Shown in pieces: positions 12,640 to 26,171 of a stretch of DNA of 64,000 nucleotides. This DNA is from Brevipalpus yothersi. Its lineage: Eukaryota; Arthropoda; Arachnida; Trombidiformes; Tenuipalpidae. The translations under genes were made by a program, and so were the position numbers. Location of the stretch: NCBI GenBank assembly GCA_003956705.1, contig QZCP01000094.1, forward strand, positions 61,533 to 125,532. The letters are read 5' to 3'. The notes below the pieces were generated by a model. It had not been told where the DNA came from. It saw only the letters and a list, made by a program, of their open reading frames with translations, and ran no database searches. The stretch's first letter is position 1. Every line of letters begins with the position of its first letter.

Positions 12640-13400
12640 TTTTTGGCTTCTAGATTGAGTGATAGATTTTACGATAGCTCAAAAAGAAGAACTCAGTGAA
12701 TCTCCTTGAGAGAGAAAGAAAATTGTCAAGTTTTTATTCAAACTATGTTTTTACTTTAATTTTGAACTATCAAACGTTGACTGGAGAAAACTCGAATCTT
12801 ATCAGGCAACGAGAGTTATGATTTGGCGAAAATATTTTAAGTATCATTTTTTGAACTTTGAACTTCTCTCTCTCTCGCTTAACCAAACCGAGGTTCCTAC
12901 AGTCTTCATGTGCAGAAATTTCGTTGGATGAGATGAAAGTTTGCTTGGAGTGCAAGTTACAATCTCAAAAAATGAGCTTCATCGCCAACTTTCTGCCAGT
13001 GAATTGAACCTAACTGGAAAAATGCTCACAGTGGAAAATATGTGGCAGGTTTTTCAAAGAACCTTTGAATTTTGAGCTACACATTCACGTTTCTACACAC
13101 AGTGAAGGTGAATTTTTTCCAAGTTCATAAAGTGAGTGAGTCAATAAGTTACAGTCACTCTCTTACATGTAATCAAAATGAGTAGAGAAATGGAGAGATT
13201 AACAGCTTAAACTTCATCTAGTTGTTGAGCACTAACCCATGGATTCTCGTGTTTTCCTTGACGCTTCCTTGACCCGAAGGACCAGTTAAAGTAAACAGTT
13301 TGTAGTGATTAATTTATGAGGATAAAAAACATAATGAGTGGATGTGGAGATAACCAGAGATGAATTAGACCAGAATTGAATGATTTAAATGATTTTTAAT
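12640..13400. repeat. 3'-flank repeat, copy 1
   Basis: This is a diverged copy of sequence also found at 17750-18290, 38340-39060 and 59640-60140, each time just downstream of a type I gene's stop codon. Shared words include AACTATCAAACGTTG, AGGCAACGAGAG and GTAAACAGTTTGTAGTGATT. It has travelled with the genes during tandem duplication. Confidence 0.65.
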
Positions 13401-13435
13401 TCCTTTTTAAAAAAATATTGGAAGAGTCTGAGGAT

Positions 13436-16400
13436 TTACTCGTTTTTCCCCCATAAAATTACATATGGATAATTTTGGTCAAAGATACAATTCGTTCCAG
13501 CGCCTGCATCTATCATAAGGTCTTTATACCCTTGACCTCCAATAATCATTCCATCTTTGAGCTGTAGAAAGAACTTTACCGCCCCTCCAAATCCATGGAT
13601 AGAAAGCTGGGCTTGCGACACTTCGCATTTCGATTCAACCGGAGTATAAGTGAATTTATAAGGAATGCATAGAATTATACCAGCTGCTGTTCCCACCCAA
13701 AGACAGCCATTACTGGCTTTCAAAGCTGTAATCTTTGCAACAGAATCGAACAGTTCAGAATCGGTCAGCACTGGGATCAACATTCTCCTCAGATCAGGAC
13801 GAATATCAATTGACATAATTTTTCTGTAAGGCTCGATGGCTGAGAAGAGTTGGATCATTCGATCTGATTGAGATCGATAGCTACACCAGACACCTCCTTC
13901 TCTTGCTGTCATTTTGCCAATTTGAGCGTCTTCAACGCCCACTTTGAATTGAGAGACGATTTTCAGGGTACCACAGTCTAGAATCTGAATTGAATTTTGA
14001 TGAGCGAGCCATATGAAGAAGTCCACGGCCTCCATACAGCTAATGCCAGAGTTTCGTTCATCCATCGAAGATTCAACTGTTGATGACATTGATTTCTCAA
14101 GAGTTTCATCAGGTATTGACGTTGTTGATACCCATTCATCACTTTGAGACGTGTTTTCTATTTCTTCAAGACAATTTCTACTCATATCGATCAAAAAATA
14201 TGCAGAAAGGTTCCAAAATTGAATTTCCTGTGATACAGTGAAAACGCAACAGTAACCATTGGCTAGAGCAATGAAAACTCTGTCTCTGCAATGGATTATC
14301 TGGACGACAGAATCAGGAAGTTTCATTTTGATACAGCTATATACACTCTGGTCTTCAGCAGAGAGAATATAGAGTATTCCATCATCACTTCCAAGCCATA
14401 CGGTTCGAAGGGATTGTACACCCAAATCTCGCTTGCCTGTGGACTCTGAGGAGGTGGATGAGGAATTTTCTTGATTTGATGAGGCCACTAGATCTGGAAT
14501 TTCAGCATGCTCAGTGGAAGTAGTTGTTGGTGTTTTTTCACTGGACGCAGATATCTTGTTGGAATCTTGATTTGAGATAGATTTGCTCTCTTTTCCGGTT
14601 ACGTTTGCTGTAATGGCTTTACCAGAAAGTGGAAAGCTGGTAAAAAGCGAAGCCGTGGAAGCTAAAGAGAGAAAGGATGATTTAAATTAATTAAATCTAC
14701 TCCACAATAGAAAGAGGATAGCTCTGCCTTTAGAGCTGAAGAAACCGAGATTTTGATTAAATGGTTTTATCTTGTACCAAAATATGAAGGAAATGATCAA
14801 ACCTTTTTCATTGAGAGGAAGGTATCCAGTGTATTCCATGGAATCCTTACTTTCATTCATGAGACAACGAAACGAAGAAAAATCATTCAGAATTGTAACG
14901 TTTGCCTTACGTTATTGAAGATTCAGAAAGGTTATGAAATGAATACTTACCTAACCCCTAGTGGAGTATCTGCAGACATTGAAATTTCTAAAATAATTGA
15001 ATCATCTTTGATTAAACCTCTCTCTGGATCTAGGACATCATTCCAATTTGCAAAGTCCTTGAATCCCCAACCACAGAATCCTGCAGGATCATTCTCAAAA
15101 ATACTTTGTGGTAATTTCCTCGTCAATGGCTTATCACCATTCTGACGTATTAATCTGAATTCAGCCTTTGCTTTACAGGACCAAGTTGAGGATTTCGGGC
15201 AACCATCACATCTAAGAAATACTCCTAGAGTTTTGACTGGCTCCGTTTCTCCTTGCTCAACATATATATTTATATAAACTTGCCTGATTACAAAATAGAA
15301 GATGATAAAAATGAGTCAACAATTCGGAATAGCGACTGAGAGAGAAAAAGCTATCTGAATGGTTTGCAATCTTTTTGAAGCGGAACCATTCAGTAAACTC
15401 CATTTTTTTGAAAGAATACTCGAGAAAAGCTTGAATATCATGAACTCACCATGGTAAGTTGCGGACAAAGACAAGTGAACTGAATACGGTCTTATTCATT
15501 CGGCTCAAATTTTCGAATTTATGTCTGAATGTAACCTCAGATCGAGCTTCATTAATCGCAATATCCTCCTTGATAAAGCATGTAGTAGTGTGTAGTTCAG
15601 CATTGATGCTATCAATTTCGGGGGATTGTGATGAGGGGCTATAACTAGAGATCAATTCAATACAACGAAGGTTGCTGGCTAGAGAGAATATATTCGTGAC
15701 TCTAACCTTTTTTCTATCTAGACTCACTTTCCAGAATGAGTTTTCTCCACACATCCATGCAGTATTAGAGCAGTCAAGAGATGCAGCGGATTCAATTCTT
15801 GGTGCATCGAGAAGTTGACAGTATGTTGGTTTGAGAGATAGAACAGAATCTGTTCCCAAAGTCCACTCATGTGGACCAATCTTGACCTCTTTCTGGTTGA
15901 CCGTTAATTTCATACATCCCCTGTTTGCGAAAGTGCTCTTTGAAAATCTTTTACCTATGTTGCTGATGTCATTGCTGTAGATGGAATTTTCGTACTTCAT
16001 CGCCTCAAATTCTATGGGCTGGTTTTTTATAGGACAATCAAAAATTAAAACTTCTAAGCGATAAGTGCCAGGTTTGGGTGCGACAAATTGCGTTACATAG
16101 TTACCATCTTCTTGATCATGAATCTTTAGGATAGTTTTAGAATTTTTCGAATCTGATATAGCTACAGAGATTGCATCTAGATCATTCTCATAACACTTTT
16201 TATCGGAAAAGTCTTTGGTGACTATGATCACTGAGGTAAACATACGGGCAAAACAGTGGCCAATTTTGGCCTCACAAAGAGAAGGCAATGTTTTGCTCGT
16301 TCGAAAACCACTGTAGCCTTCGATAGCTCTTTGAATCTTTGAAGCTAGCTTTCTGCTGTCCACACAACGTAGAGAACAATTTTCTCTTGGAACCAGACAA

Positions 16401-17336
16401 TCTTTCTTCAATTTTGCTCTATCATGGAGCTCTTCTGTTTTTTTCTCCACTTCACTTACGGTTCCTTGATGCTTGAATCTTTTGAAACCAGTGGTAACTT
16501 TTGCTTTTTCTTTTGCGATCCATTGTCTTTGAACATCTAAAGTTTTCAGCTTCTTGTCTTGAGTTTCCCGTATTGAAACCGAAATTTCTTGGCGCCGTTT
16601 GTCCAAAAGACTGCTCATTTTGGTGAAAAATAGATCGTTTTCCTCCAGAATGCCTTGCCTCTTTTCTTTGATTTTTCCTTCTATCAAGGCCAGTCTTCTA
16701 TCTGCATCATCCAATTCAGATATCCATTTGTCTGTCTCACTGGTTAAAGTTTTCGATTTTCGTTTCATTACTGTAAAAAAACGTCGAGTCTAGAAAGCAT
16801 GAAAGAATAAAGGAGGTAACATTAATCGAAAAAATTCAGCAAAAAATTTGCTGCTGCGAGAGAAAATTTGCAATAAAAATAATAAAAACTGATTTAATAC
16901 TCACATAATGCTCTGGCTTGGGTAAATTGTCATTACAGTGCGATTTATCACCACACGAATCACAAAACAAGGCCTTACAAGGTTCACAATACTGCAATTC
17001 TTCAAGCGGATGTCTGGGACATTGTGGTGTAATTTCACAGCTGTCTATTCGATTGAGGACACGATTGAGATAAGGATCAGTTTGAAACGCTGATGCACCT
17101 CCTTTCAGAATATTTATATCTCGACGACATATTGGACAAGGAAAAGAACGCTTTGAATTAGACTCAGATCGAGCACAAATACCTTCAAGACACTTGATAC
17201 AAATGGTGTGGCAACGGCTTAATAGCTTTGGCAAGCGATGAGATCGGTCATATGTTTCAGAACAGATTGGACATGTCAAATCTGTTTTGATCAACTCATC
17301 ACAATCGAAGGAGATCTTTTTCTTGAATTCGAACAT
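13436..17336 (-). CDS. U4: intact type I RING-B-box-coiled coil-filamin-MATH-JIP-like propeller protein
   Basis: Exons 16905-17336, 15450-16789, 14951-15283, 14803-14849 and 13436-14661 splice in frame to 1125 residues. The coiled coil begins just after MKRKSKTLTSETDKW and is very close to those of U9 and U13. MATH landmarks: RNLPW at the exon 2 end, STWSCKAKAEF and WGFKDFANW in exon 3, YTGYLPLNEK in exon 4. The propeller exon starts with a Ser/Thr/Asn-rich linker of about 90 residues. Its N-terminal half closely resembles U9 and U13, and it ends YVILWGKNE. The RING has the displaced cysteine (RCHTIC). A TATTTAAA-like box lies between the promoter module and the start codon. No disabling change is visible. 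Confidence 0.87.
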
Positions 17337-17480
17337 TTCTCACCACGATTTCAAACTGACATTTACACGAACAATTAACGAGATCAACCAAACAATGATT
17401 TCAATAAGAATAAGTAGAGTCTGATGCGAAAAGAGTACAAACGGGAATCAAGAACATTTGGCCTTTTAAATACAAAGTGA

Positions 17481-17510
17481 GCGCACTCTCTACGTATCGG
17501 CGTGTTTTTT
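17481..17510 (-). promoter_or_regulatory. Type I promoter module upstream of U4
   Basis: Plus-strand GCGCACTCTCTA, five bases, TCGGCGTGTTTTTT, 145 bp before the start codon. On the coding strand it is followed about 10 bp later by TATTTAAAAGGCC, a candidate TATA-like box that is also recognisable before U7 and U9. Confidence 0.65.
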
Positions 17511-17749
17511 AAATACTCAGAAGAAACTCATGAAATAAGAGTTTCATTTTTTTGCCGAGTCTCGATTAGGCTTTTCAGTTTGTCTAGCTGAGGGCGGACA
17601 GTGGAAGGATGTTGAAATATGTAGATTCAGGGGTGATTATTCTCTGAAAAAACTTCAGTTTTGATTATTTGAAATATTGGCATATCACTATTCTTCAGTT
17701 GAATTGAGAATTTCCTCGTCATTTTGCTCGATGACATCCATCCACTCTA

Positions 17750-18290
17750 TAATATCGAAACGATGGGCTTCTAGATTTAATGATAGATTTTATGATACAG
17801 ATTTCAAAAAGAAGGACTTGGTGAATCTCCGGGATGGAAAAAGAAAATTGCAAAGTTTTTACTCAGTATTAATTTTCGAACTATCAAACGTTGGTATAAC
17901 TGGAGAAATTTCGAATCACATTAGGCAACGAGAGAGTTATGATTTGATGGAGAATATTTTTGATATCGTTTTTTAATTTCTCTCTTCCTCTCTCTTGCAA
18001 AAAAACTTAAGGATATTCAAAACTGTTTTGCATCTGCTAAGCTAAAAAGGAAGTTTTTTGCTTAGATCGAATCGTTTCCATCAGATACAACTCTGAACTA
18101 GGGCCATTTCTTTAAATGTTGATCAGTTATAATTGATAAGTTACGCGACAGTAAACAGTTCGTGGTGATTAATTCATAGAGATAGAAAACATAATGAGTA
18201 GGTAAGGAGATGATCAGAGATGCATTAGCTCACAAATGAATGATTTTAATGGTTTTTCTATCAACTTTAGAAAAATATTCGAAGAACTCT
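17750..18290. repeat. 3'-flank repeat, copy 2
   Basis: Matches the 12640-13400 and 38340-39060 copies, with shared words such as TGATAGATTTTATGATA, AACTATCAAACGTTG and GTAAACAGTTCGTGGTGATT. It lies immediately 3' of U5. Confidence 0.65.
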
Positions 18291-18296
18291 GAGGAT

Positions 18297-21200
18297 TCAC
18301 TCGTTTTTTTCCCATAAAATTACATTTGGATAATTTTGGTCAAAGATACAATTCGTTCCAGCGCTTGAATCTATCATAAGGTCTCTATAGCCTTGACCTC
18401 CACTAATCATTCCATCTTTGAGAAGTAGAAAGAACTTCACTGCCCCTCCGAATCCATGAAGAGAAAGCTGGGCCTGAGATAAATCGCATTTCGGTTCAGT
18501 AGGATTGGAGGTGAGTTTATAGGGAATGCATAGGATTACACCAGCTGCTGTTCCTACCCAAAGATGGCCATTGCTTGCTTTCAAAGCTGTAATTCTTGCA
18601 AGAGAATCGAGTTCACAGTCAGACAACACTGGAAACAACATCTTTTTCAAATCAGGCCGAATGTCAATCGATATAACTTTTTCGTAAGGTTCAATGGCTG
18701 AGAAGAGTTGAATCATTTGATCTGATTGAGACCGATAGCTACACCAGACACCTCCTTCTGTTGCTGTCATTTTGCCAATTTGGGCTTCCCCAGAGTTTAT
18801 CGTAAATTGAGAGTTGATTCTCAGAGTTTTACAGTCAAGAATGTAAATTGAGTTTTGATGAGCGAGCCAAATAGAGGTTTTCACTGCTTCCATGCAGCTA
18901 ATGCCAAGGTCTTGCTGATATTCATCTGCTAATGAGATCAAATTCTCCGATGATTCTGGTTCATCAGTTCGAGATCTGTTTCCCATTTTTTGACTTGTTC
19001 CTCTTATATTGACCAAAAAATATTCTGAGAAGTTCCAATATTGAGTATTTTGGTAACCAGTGAATACACAACAGAGCCCATTAGCCAAGGAGATGTAAAC
19101 TTTGTCTCTAACATGAAGTATCTGAAGAGCCGAGGCAGGAAGTTTGATCTTGACACAATTATATTCACTCTGATCTTCTGCGGACACAACATGAATAGCC
19201 CTTCCATCGCTCCCGATCCACAAAGATCGAAAAGATCTCGAAATCGACGAAGCCCGTTGATTCGAATTTTTGCCCCATTCATCGGAAGTGTTTGTTGAGG
19301 TTTCTTGTTTGGGAGTACTCATCTGGCAAGAGTTCTGATTTAGGGGCGATCCATTTTTCCCTTTCGCTAAACCTGTTCTATTAGAGGATGGGGAAACGAA
19401 AAGTGAAGCACTTGTGGAGGCTGAAAAAGAAAAGATTACAGTAAATTCAAGCTCATTGAGAGGAAAAGCTCTCCTCTCAGGGGATAGAGAATATATCAAG
19501 TAATTTCAGTTGGGACCGAACCAGAAAAATGATTGATCGAACCTTGTTTCTTGAGAGGTAGGTATCCAGGGTACTCTATAGAATCACTATTTATGATGAA
19601 ACAACGAAAGGGAGAAAATTGTCAGATTCAAGGAGGAAAAAGTGATTCAAATTATCATAATAATGGCAAGCAGGAATTCAAAATACCAGGGATTACTCAC
19701 CTTATTCCATTTGGTATGCCTGCAGACATCCATACTTCCAATATAATTGAATTGTCTTTGATATAACCATTACCTGAATCTATGATATCTTTCCAAGGAA
19801 TGAATTTAGGAAACCCCCAATCAGGTTCATCCCCATCGAATATGTGATCAAATCTCCTCTCAAACGGCTTTCCACCATTTTGATTTATCAATCTCAAATG
19901 AGCCCAAACATTACATGACCAACTTGAAGACACAGGATAACCACCACATTCCAGAAAAAATCCCAAAGTTTTGAATGGCTCGCTTTGGTATTTTCTTTCC
20001 CTTGCTATAATCGACCTGATTCCAATCAGTTTGATGAATAAGAAATGGTAGTAGTTGTAACATACAAAAAAAAGAATAGTGTGAAAATTCTCACAATCAT
20101 CACTTTAGCTATATCTTGTCTAGATTGCAGAAAAGATTAAATATCTTCCTTACCATGATAATTTGCGAACATAGGAGGGAGGACTCTTCGCATAACCTTT
20201 CATTCCAGTAAAGTTTTCGATCTTGTATCTAAATGTGGCTTCAGACCAAGCTTCATCGATTGAAATGCCCTGCTTCAAGGAGCAGTTGGTAGTCTGCAGA
20301 GTTGTCCCAATGATATCAACTTTACTACAACTTGATGAGAGGTCGCAACCAGGAACCGATTCGATACACGTCAGATTTTCCGAAGAAGAAACTACTTTGG
20401 AAACCCAACACTCAATTTCTCCTTTCGAGTCCAATCTACAAATTGAGTCACCTCCACAAATCCATGTTGTCTCGGAACATCCCGAAGTTGCAGCGCATAA
20501 AGTCTTCAACCTACATGTTGTATCCAGAAGCCCACAGCAATTTGGCTTGAGAGGTACAGCCGATTCTACTCCAAGACTCCACCCAAGTGGACCAATTTTG
20601 ACCTCTTTTTGGTTGACAATTAGTTTCACACACTGTGTATCTGGAGAAGTGCACATTGAAGACCTCTTACAGGTATCGCCGATCTCATTAGTATAATATG
20701 GATTTTCATAGCTCTCAACCTGGAATTCCAAAGGATAATCTTTGATCGGGCAACCAAATATGGTCACTCTCAGTTGATGAGTGCCAAGTTTCAGTGGGAC
20801 GAATTGTACTTCATAGGTACCACCTCCTGCGTCAATTATCTTGGAAAGATTGCTTTCATATTTTCCTGAATCTGATAAAGTTGCACTTATGGCCTTTAGA
20901 TCATTACCCCAATAATTATTACCGGAAAAGTGGTGAGTGACTATCGTCACTGAAGTACACATTCGAGCAAAACACTTGCCTACTTTTGCTCTACAGAGAG
21001 AGGGCAATGTTTGACTCGTTCGAAAACCACCAAAGCCCCTGATTGCTCTCTGAAAAGTCTGTGCTTCCATGGTCTTCTCGTCGTAGTGGAAGGAGGAATT
21101 TGCTCTCGGATTGAGGCAATTTTTATTTTTTTCTTCTCGCATCCGGAGCTCCTCTGTTTTTCTATTCACCTCACTAATAGCCCCTTGATGCTTGAACTTT

Positions 21201-22025
21201 TTGAATCCAGCCAAGACTTCCGCTTTTTCATTGGTAATCCATTGCCTTTGATTGTGAAGAGCTTTGAGCTTTGCGTCTCGGGCTCTGCGTATTGAAGCGG
21301 AAACTTCTTGTCGTCGTTTGTCCAATAGACTATACATTCTCGTGAAAAATATATCATTTTCTTCCAAAGCACCATCACTGTTTTCTTTTATTTTTTCTTC
21401 TACAAAAGCCAATGTTTTATCAGCAGCGTCCAACTTATACCACCACTTGTCCGCTTGATCAATTAAATGTTTTGATTTCCCTTTCATAACAGAGGAAAAG
21501 CCCTTAGTCTACAAACCAGAATGATAGAAACAATTCGTTAGAATTGCCAAAATACAATTAGGAAATAAGAGCGTCCAAAAAAAATATACTCACAAAATGC
21601 ACAGGTGAGGCTGGATCTTCATTACAATGAGATTTATTGTCACATGAGTCACAAAACAGAGCGTCACAAGGTTCACAATATTGTAATTCCTCGAGCGGAT
21701 GTTTGGGACATTCTGGTGTCACTTCCCAATTTTCTATTCGGTTGAGGACACCATTGAGAAAAGGATCAGTTTGGAACCGTGATGGTCCTCCTTTAGGAAT
21801 ATTTATATCTCGACGACATATTGGGCAAAGAAACGATTGCCTTGAGGTAGCTTCTGGTCGAGAACAAATGCCTTTTAGACATCTGAGGCAGATGGAATGA
21901 CAGCGATTCAATAGCTTTGGTAAACGATCGGATCGGTCGTATATCTCCGAACAGATTGGGCATGTCAAATCGTTTTGGATTAACTCATCACAATCAAAGG
22001 AGACCCTCTTCTTGAGTTTGAACAT
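18297..22025 (-). CDS. U5: intact type I RING-B-box-coiled coil-filamin-MATH-JIP-like propeller protein
   Basis: Exons 21594-22025, 20154-21508, 19701-20015, 19543-19586 and 18297-19420 join in frame to 1089 residues. Exon 4 is 44 bp, one codon shorter than in the other genes, and encodes EYPGYLPLKKQ. The filamin repeat and the following blade define a sub-branch shared with U10 (GWSLGVESAVPLKPN, ICRLDSKGEIECW). MATH landmarks are SSSWSCNVWAHL and WGFPKFIPW. The propeller exon begins ASTSASLFVSPSSNRT; its linker is shorter than in U4 and U9, and its last part (KLTSNPTEPKC to the stop) is nearly the same as that of U9. The RING carries RCHSIC. Confidence 0.87.
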
Positions 22026-22331
22026 TGTTCAACACAATCTCCTATTGGTAATGATGAACAATCAATGAACGAGATAAATTAAACAAAAAACACCAAATTT
22101 ATTTAAAAAATTTGATTAATCTTGAGTATGACGTAATCGGACGACACGCGGGAATCAATACATTTCGCTTTTGTATCATATTAGTCTTTGGAGCGCACTC
22201 TCTAGCATGCTGGCGTTTTTTTCAAATCGACAAGAACGAGTTTCCGTCAGCTCTGTCTCTTTTCTTTTTTCATTGATTTTTTTTCTCATTTTCTCTCATT
22301 TTTGAATAAAACAAAAACAGAAATTTTATAT
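22026..22331. other. Short intergenic gap between U5 and U6
   Basis: It holds the U5 promoter module and a T-rich stretch, and nothing else is visible. U6 must end transcription inside this gap, close to the U5 promoter. Confidence 0.55.
22193..22220 (-). promoter_or_regulatory. Type I promoter module upstream of U5
   Basis: Plus-strand GCGCACTCTCTAGCATGC, then TGGCGTTTTT, 168 bp before the U5 start codon. Confidence 0.65.
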
Positions 22332-25300
22332 TCACTCTTTCTCTTTCCACACAATTACATGTGAAAGATGTTCGTCAAAAACGCAAGTCAACCCAGAATC
22401 TGGATCTATCATGAGGTCTCTGTACCCTAGTCCTCCACTGATCATCCCATTGTTGAGTGGTGAGAAGAATTTTACTGCACCTCCAAATCCATGGAGAGAA
22501 AGCTGGGCTTGGGATAGATCGCATCTTGAATCGGATTGTGCTGGAGTCATTTTGAAAGGAATGCATAGAATTATACCAGCTGCTGTTCCCACCCAAAGAC
22601 GGCCATTACTGGCTTTCAAAGCTGTGATCTTTGCAACAGAATTAAGTTCAGAGTCGGACAGAACTGGAGTTAACATTTTCTTCAAATCAGGTCGAATATC
22701 AATCGACATAACTTTTCCATAAGGCTCAATGGCTGAGAAGAGTTGAATCATTTGATCTGATTGGGATCTATAGCTACACCAGACACCTCCTTCTGTTGCA
22801 GTCAATTGATCAATTTGAGCGTCTTCAGCGCCCACTTCGAATTGAGAGACGATTTTCAGAGTACCATTGGCCAGAATATGAATTGAATTTCGATGAGCGA
22901 GCCAAATGGAGATGTTCACCGCCTCCATACAGCTAATACCGGAGTTTTGCTCATCCATTGAAGATCCAACTGTCGATTCCTCTGAGGTTTCATTAGGTAA
23001 CGACGTCGTTGATGCCATTTCTTCAGCACAAGACGTCTTTCCTGTTTCTTCAAGACATTTTCCACTTATATCGATCAAAAAGTATGCAGAAAGATTCCAA
23101 AATTTAGTTTCCCGTGATCCAGTGAAAACGTAACAGTAACCATTGGCTAGAGCAATGAAAACTTTACCTCTGGAATGAATTATCTGGACGATAGAACCAG
23201 GAAGTTTCATCTTGATACAGCTATATACACTCTGGTCTTCAGCAGAGAGAATATAGAGTATTCCATCCTGACTTCCAAGCCATACGGTCCAAAGGGATTG
23301 TAAGCCCAAGCCTTGTTCATTTGTGGACTCTGAGGAGGTGAATGGCAATTTTTTTATTCGATGAGCCCACTAGATTTAAATTTCCAGCTTGCTCAGTGGA
23401 AGTAGTTTTTTAGGTTTCTCTACCTGATGCAGATATCTTGTTGGAATCCTGATTTGAAAGTGATTTGTTTTCTCTTTCAGCTACATTTGTGACACTGGCT
23501 CCAGAAGAAAGTGAAATGCTGGTGAAGAGCAAAGCACTTGTAGGAGCTAAAGAAAGGAAGAATGAATTATTTTGATTTAATCTACTCTGTAATAGGAAGA
23601 GAATAGCTTTGCTTTTAGAGCTGGAGAAACGAGGGATTTGATCAAGGAAATAATCAAACCTTTCTTATTAAGAGGGAGGTATCCAGTGTATTCCATGGAA
23701 TCCTTACTTTCAATCGAGAGACAGCAAAATGAAGAAAAATCGATCAGAATTGTTGTTTGTATTACGTTATTGTACATTCATCGAAGTCTCAAAATCTATG
23801 AACCCTTACCTAACTTCTAGTGGTGTATATGGGAAGATACAAACTTCCAAAATGATTGAATCATCTTTGATGAAACCTTTTTCTGGGTCGAGAATATCAT
23901 TCCAATTTGCGAAATCTGAGAATCCCCAAGCTTGAGAATTCTTCATAAAAACACTAGCTTCAACAAATTTTCTTGTCAATGGTTTGTCAGCATTTTGACC
24001 TATTAATCTGAATTCAGCCTCAGCTTTACAGGACCAAGTCGAGGATTCCGGGCAACCATCACATTTAAGATACACTTTCAAAGTTTTGACTGACTCCTTT
24101 TCTCCTTGCTGTATATAAACTCGCCTGGTTCCAAGATAAAAGATGATAAAAATGAGTTAATAATTCGGAATATGGACGAAGAGAGAAAAACTATCTGAAT
24201 GGTTTACAATCTTTTCAAAGCGGAACCATTTCCTCGACTCAATTTTCTTCGAAAGAATATACGAGAAAAGCTTGGAATATTATGAACTCACCATGGTAAG
24301 TTGCGGACGAAGACAGGTGGACTGAAAACATTGCCCTTTATCTGGCTTAAATTTTCGAATTTATGTCTGAATGTAACCCCAGATCGAGCTTCATCAATCG
24401 CAATATCTTCCTTGATAAAGCATGTAGTAGTCTGTAGTTCCGCATCGATGCTATCAATCTCACTGGGATGAGATGAGGGCTCAAAACTTGGGACCAATTC
24501 AATACAACAAAGGTTCTTCTCTAGAGAGAACATATTTGTGACTCTCTCCTTTTCTCTATCTGGATTTACTCTCCAAAATAAGTTTTCTCCACACATCCAT
24601 GTAGTATCAAAGCAGTCAAGAGATGCAGCGGACTCAACTCTTGGTGTGTTAAGAAGTTGACAGTAGGTTGTTCGGAGTGTTAAGGTAGGTTCTGTTCCAA
24701 GAGTCCACCCAAGTGGGTCGATTCTGACCTCTTTTTGGTTGACAATTAGTTTAACACACTGCATATCCAGGGAAGTGCATATTGAAAACTTCTCGCTAGT
24801 ACTGCTGATCTCATTACTATTACTATAATATGCATTTTTATGGCTCTCAACTTCGAATTCCAAAGGATAATCTTTGATCGGGCAACCAAATATGGTCACT
24901 TTCAGTTGATGAGTGCCAAGTTTCAGTGGGACGAATTGTACTTTATAGGTACCACCTCCTTCGTCAACAATTTCGGAAAGATTGCTTTCATATTTTCCTG
25001 AATCTGATAAAGTTGCACTAATGGCCTTTAGATCATTACCCCAATAATTATTACCGGAAAAGTCGTAAGTGAATATGGTCACTGAAGTACACATTCGAGC
25101 GAAACACTTGCCTACTTTCGCTCTACAGAGAGAGGGTAATGTTTGGCTCGTTCGAAAACCACCAAAGTCACTGATTGCTTTCTGAAAAGTCTGTACTTCC
25201 ACGTTCTTCTCGTCATAGTGGAAGGAAGAATTTACTCTCGGATTGAGAGAATTTTTATTCGTTTCTCCTCGCATCCTGAGCTCCTCTGTTTTTCTAATCA

Positions 25301-26171
25301 CCTCACTGATAGCTCCTTGGTGCTTGAACTTTTTAAATTCAGCCAAGATTTCGGCTTTTTCACTTGTGATCCATTGCCTTTGATCGTGTAGAACTTTGAG
25401 CTTGGCGTCTCGGGCTCTACTTATCGAAGCGGAAACTTCTCGTCGTCGTTCGTCCAATAGACTAGACATTCTTGTGAAAAATAGATCATTTTCTACTAAT
25501 GCCACATCACTATTCTCTTTTAATTTTTTTTCTATAAAAGCCAGCGTTTTATCAGCATCGTCCAGCTCACACATAGAATTGTCTGCTTGAGCGGCTAGAG
25601 TGTCTGATTTCCGTTTCATAACAAGAGAATAGCGCCTAGTCTAGAAAACAAGATGATGAAATACGAATAATTCAGAGAAATTTTCCAACAATGCTAAAAA
25701 TATCAGCAATTAGAGCTTTTAAGAAGAGTTCATACTCACAGAATGCTTGGATATCGCTGAATTATCATTCCAATGAGATTTATCATCACAGAAATCACAA
25801 AACAGAGAATCACAAGGCTCACAATATTGTAATTCCTCAAGTGGATGCTTGGGACATTCTGGTGTAACTTCGCAGCTTTCTATTCGATCAAGAACCCGAC
25901 TGAGGTAAGGATCGGTTTGAAATTCTGATGCACCTTCTTTAGGAATATTTATATCTCGACGGCAAATTGGACAAGGAAACGAAAGTTTTGAAACAGCCCC
26001 TGACTGAGAGCAAAGGCCTTCAAGACACTTAAGGCAGATGGTATGGCAGCGATTCAATAACTTTGGCAAACGATCAGATCGATCATATGTTTCCGAACAA
26101 ATTGGACAGGTCAAATCTTTGTCGATTATCTCATCACAATCAAAGAAAACCCTCTTCTTAAGTTTGAACAT
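22332..26171 (-). pseudogene. U6: type I gene with a stop and frameshift at the head of the propeller exon
   Basis: Exons 25740-26171, 24292-25640, 23810-24124 and 23660-23706 are intact and phase-correct. The last exon, 22332-23546, is damaged. In its linker a TCA codon of the relatives reads TAA (23410-23412), and at about 23340-23360 a net loss of 2 bp shifts the frame. Beyond that, the propeller reads open to its stop (VWLGSQDG, LWVGTAAGI, SLHGFGGAVKFF). The expected product would keep RING through MATH and lose the propeller blades after the linker, unless an alternative splice skips the damaged linker. The gene is a mosaic: its coiled coil and filamin start resemble U5/U10, while the later part of exon 2 resembles U4/U9/U13. 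Confidence 0.75.

Larger units (their letters stand above)
11926..13435. other. Intergenic DNA between U3 and U4, with a repeated 3'-flank segment
   Basis: It holds the U3 promoter module and, at about 12640-13400, a segment repeated at the 3' side of U5 (17750-18290), U9 (38340-39060) and U13 (59640-60140). I see no intact gene. Short plus-strand frames in this family are described under the repeat entries. Confidence 0.5.
17337..18296. other. Intergenic DNA between U4 and U5
   Basis: It contains the U4 promoter module and 3'-flank repeat copy 2 downstream of U5. A plus-strand frame of 99 codons (17677-17976) runs through the repeat but is broken in the sister copies, so I do not call it a gene. 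Confidence 0.5.

Noticed and set aside
17677..17976. 99-codon plus-strand frame as a gene
   Set aside because: Sister copies of this repeat at 12640 and 38340 carry stops and frameshifts, and there is no recognisable domain.
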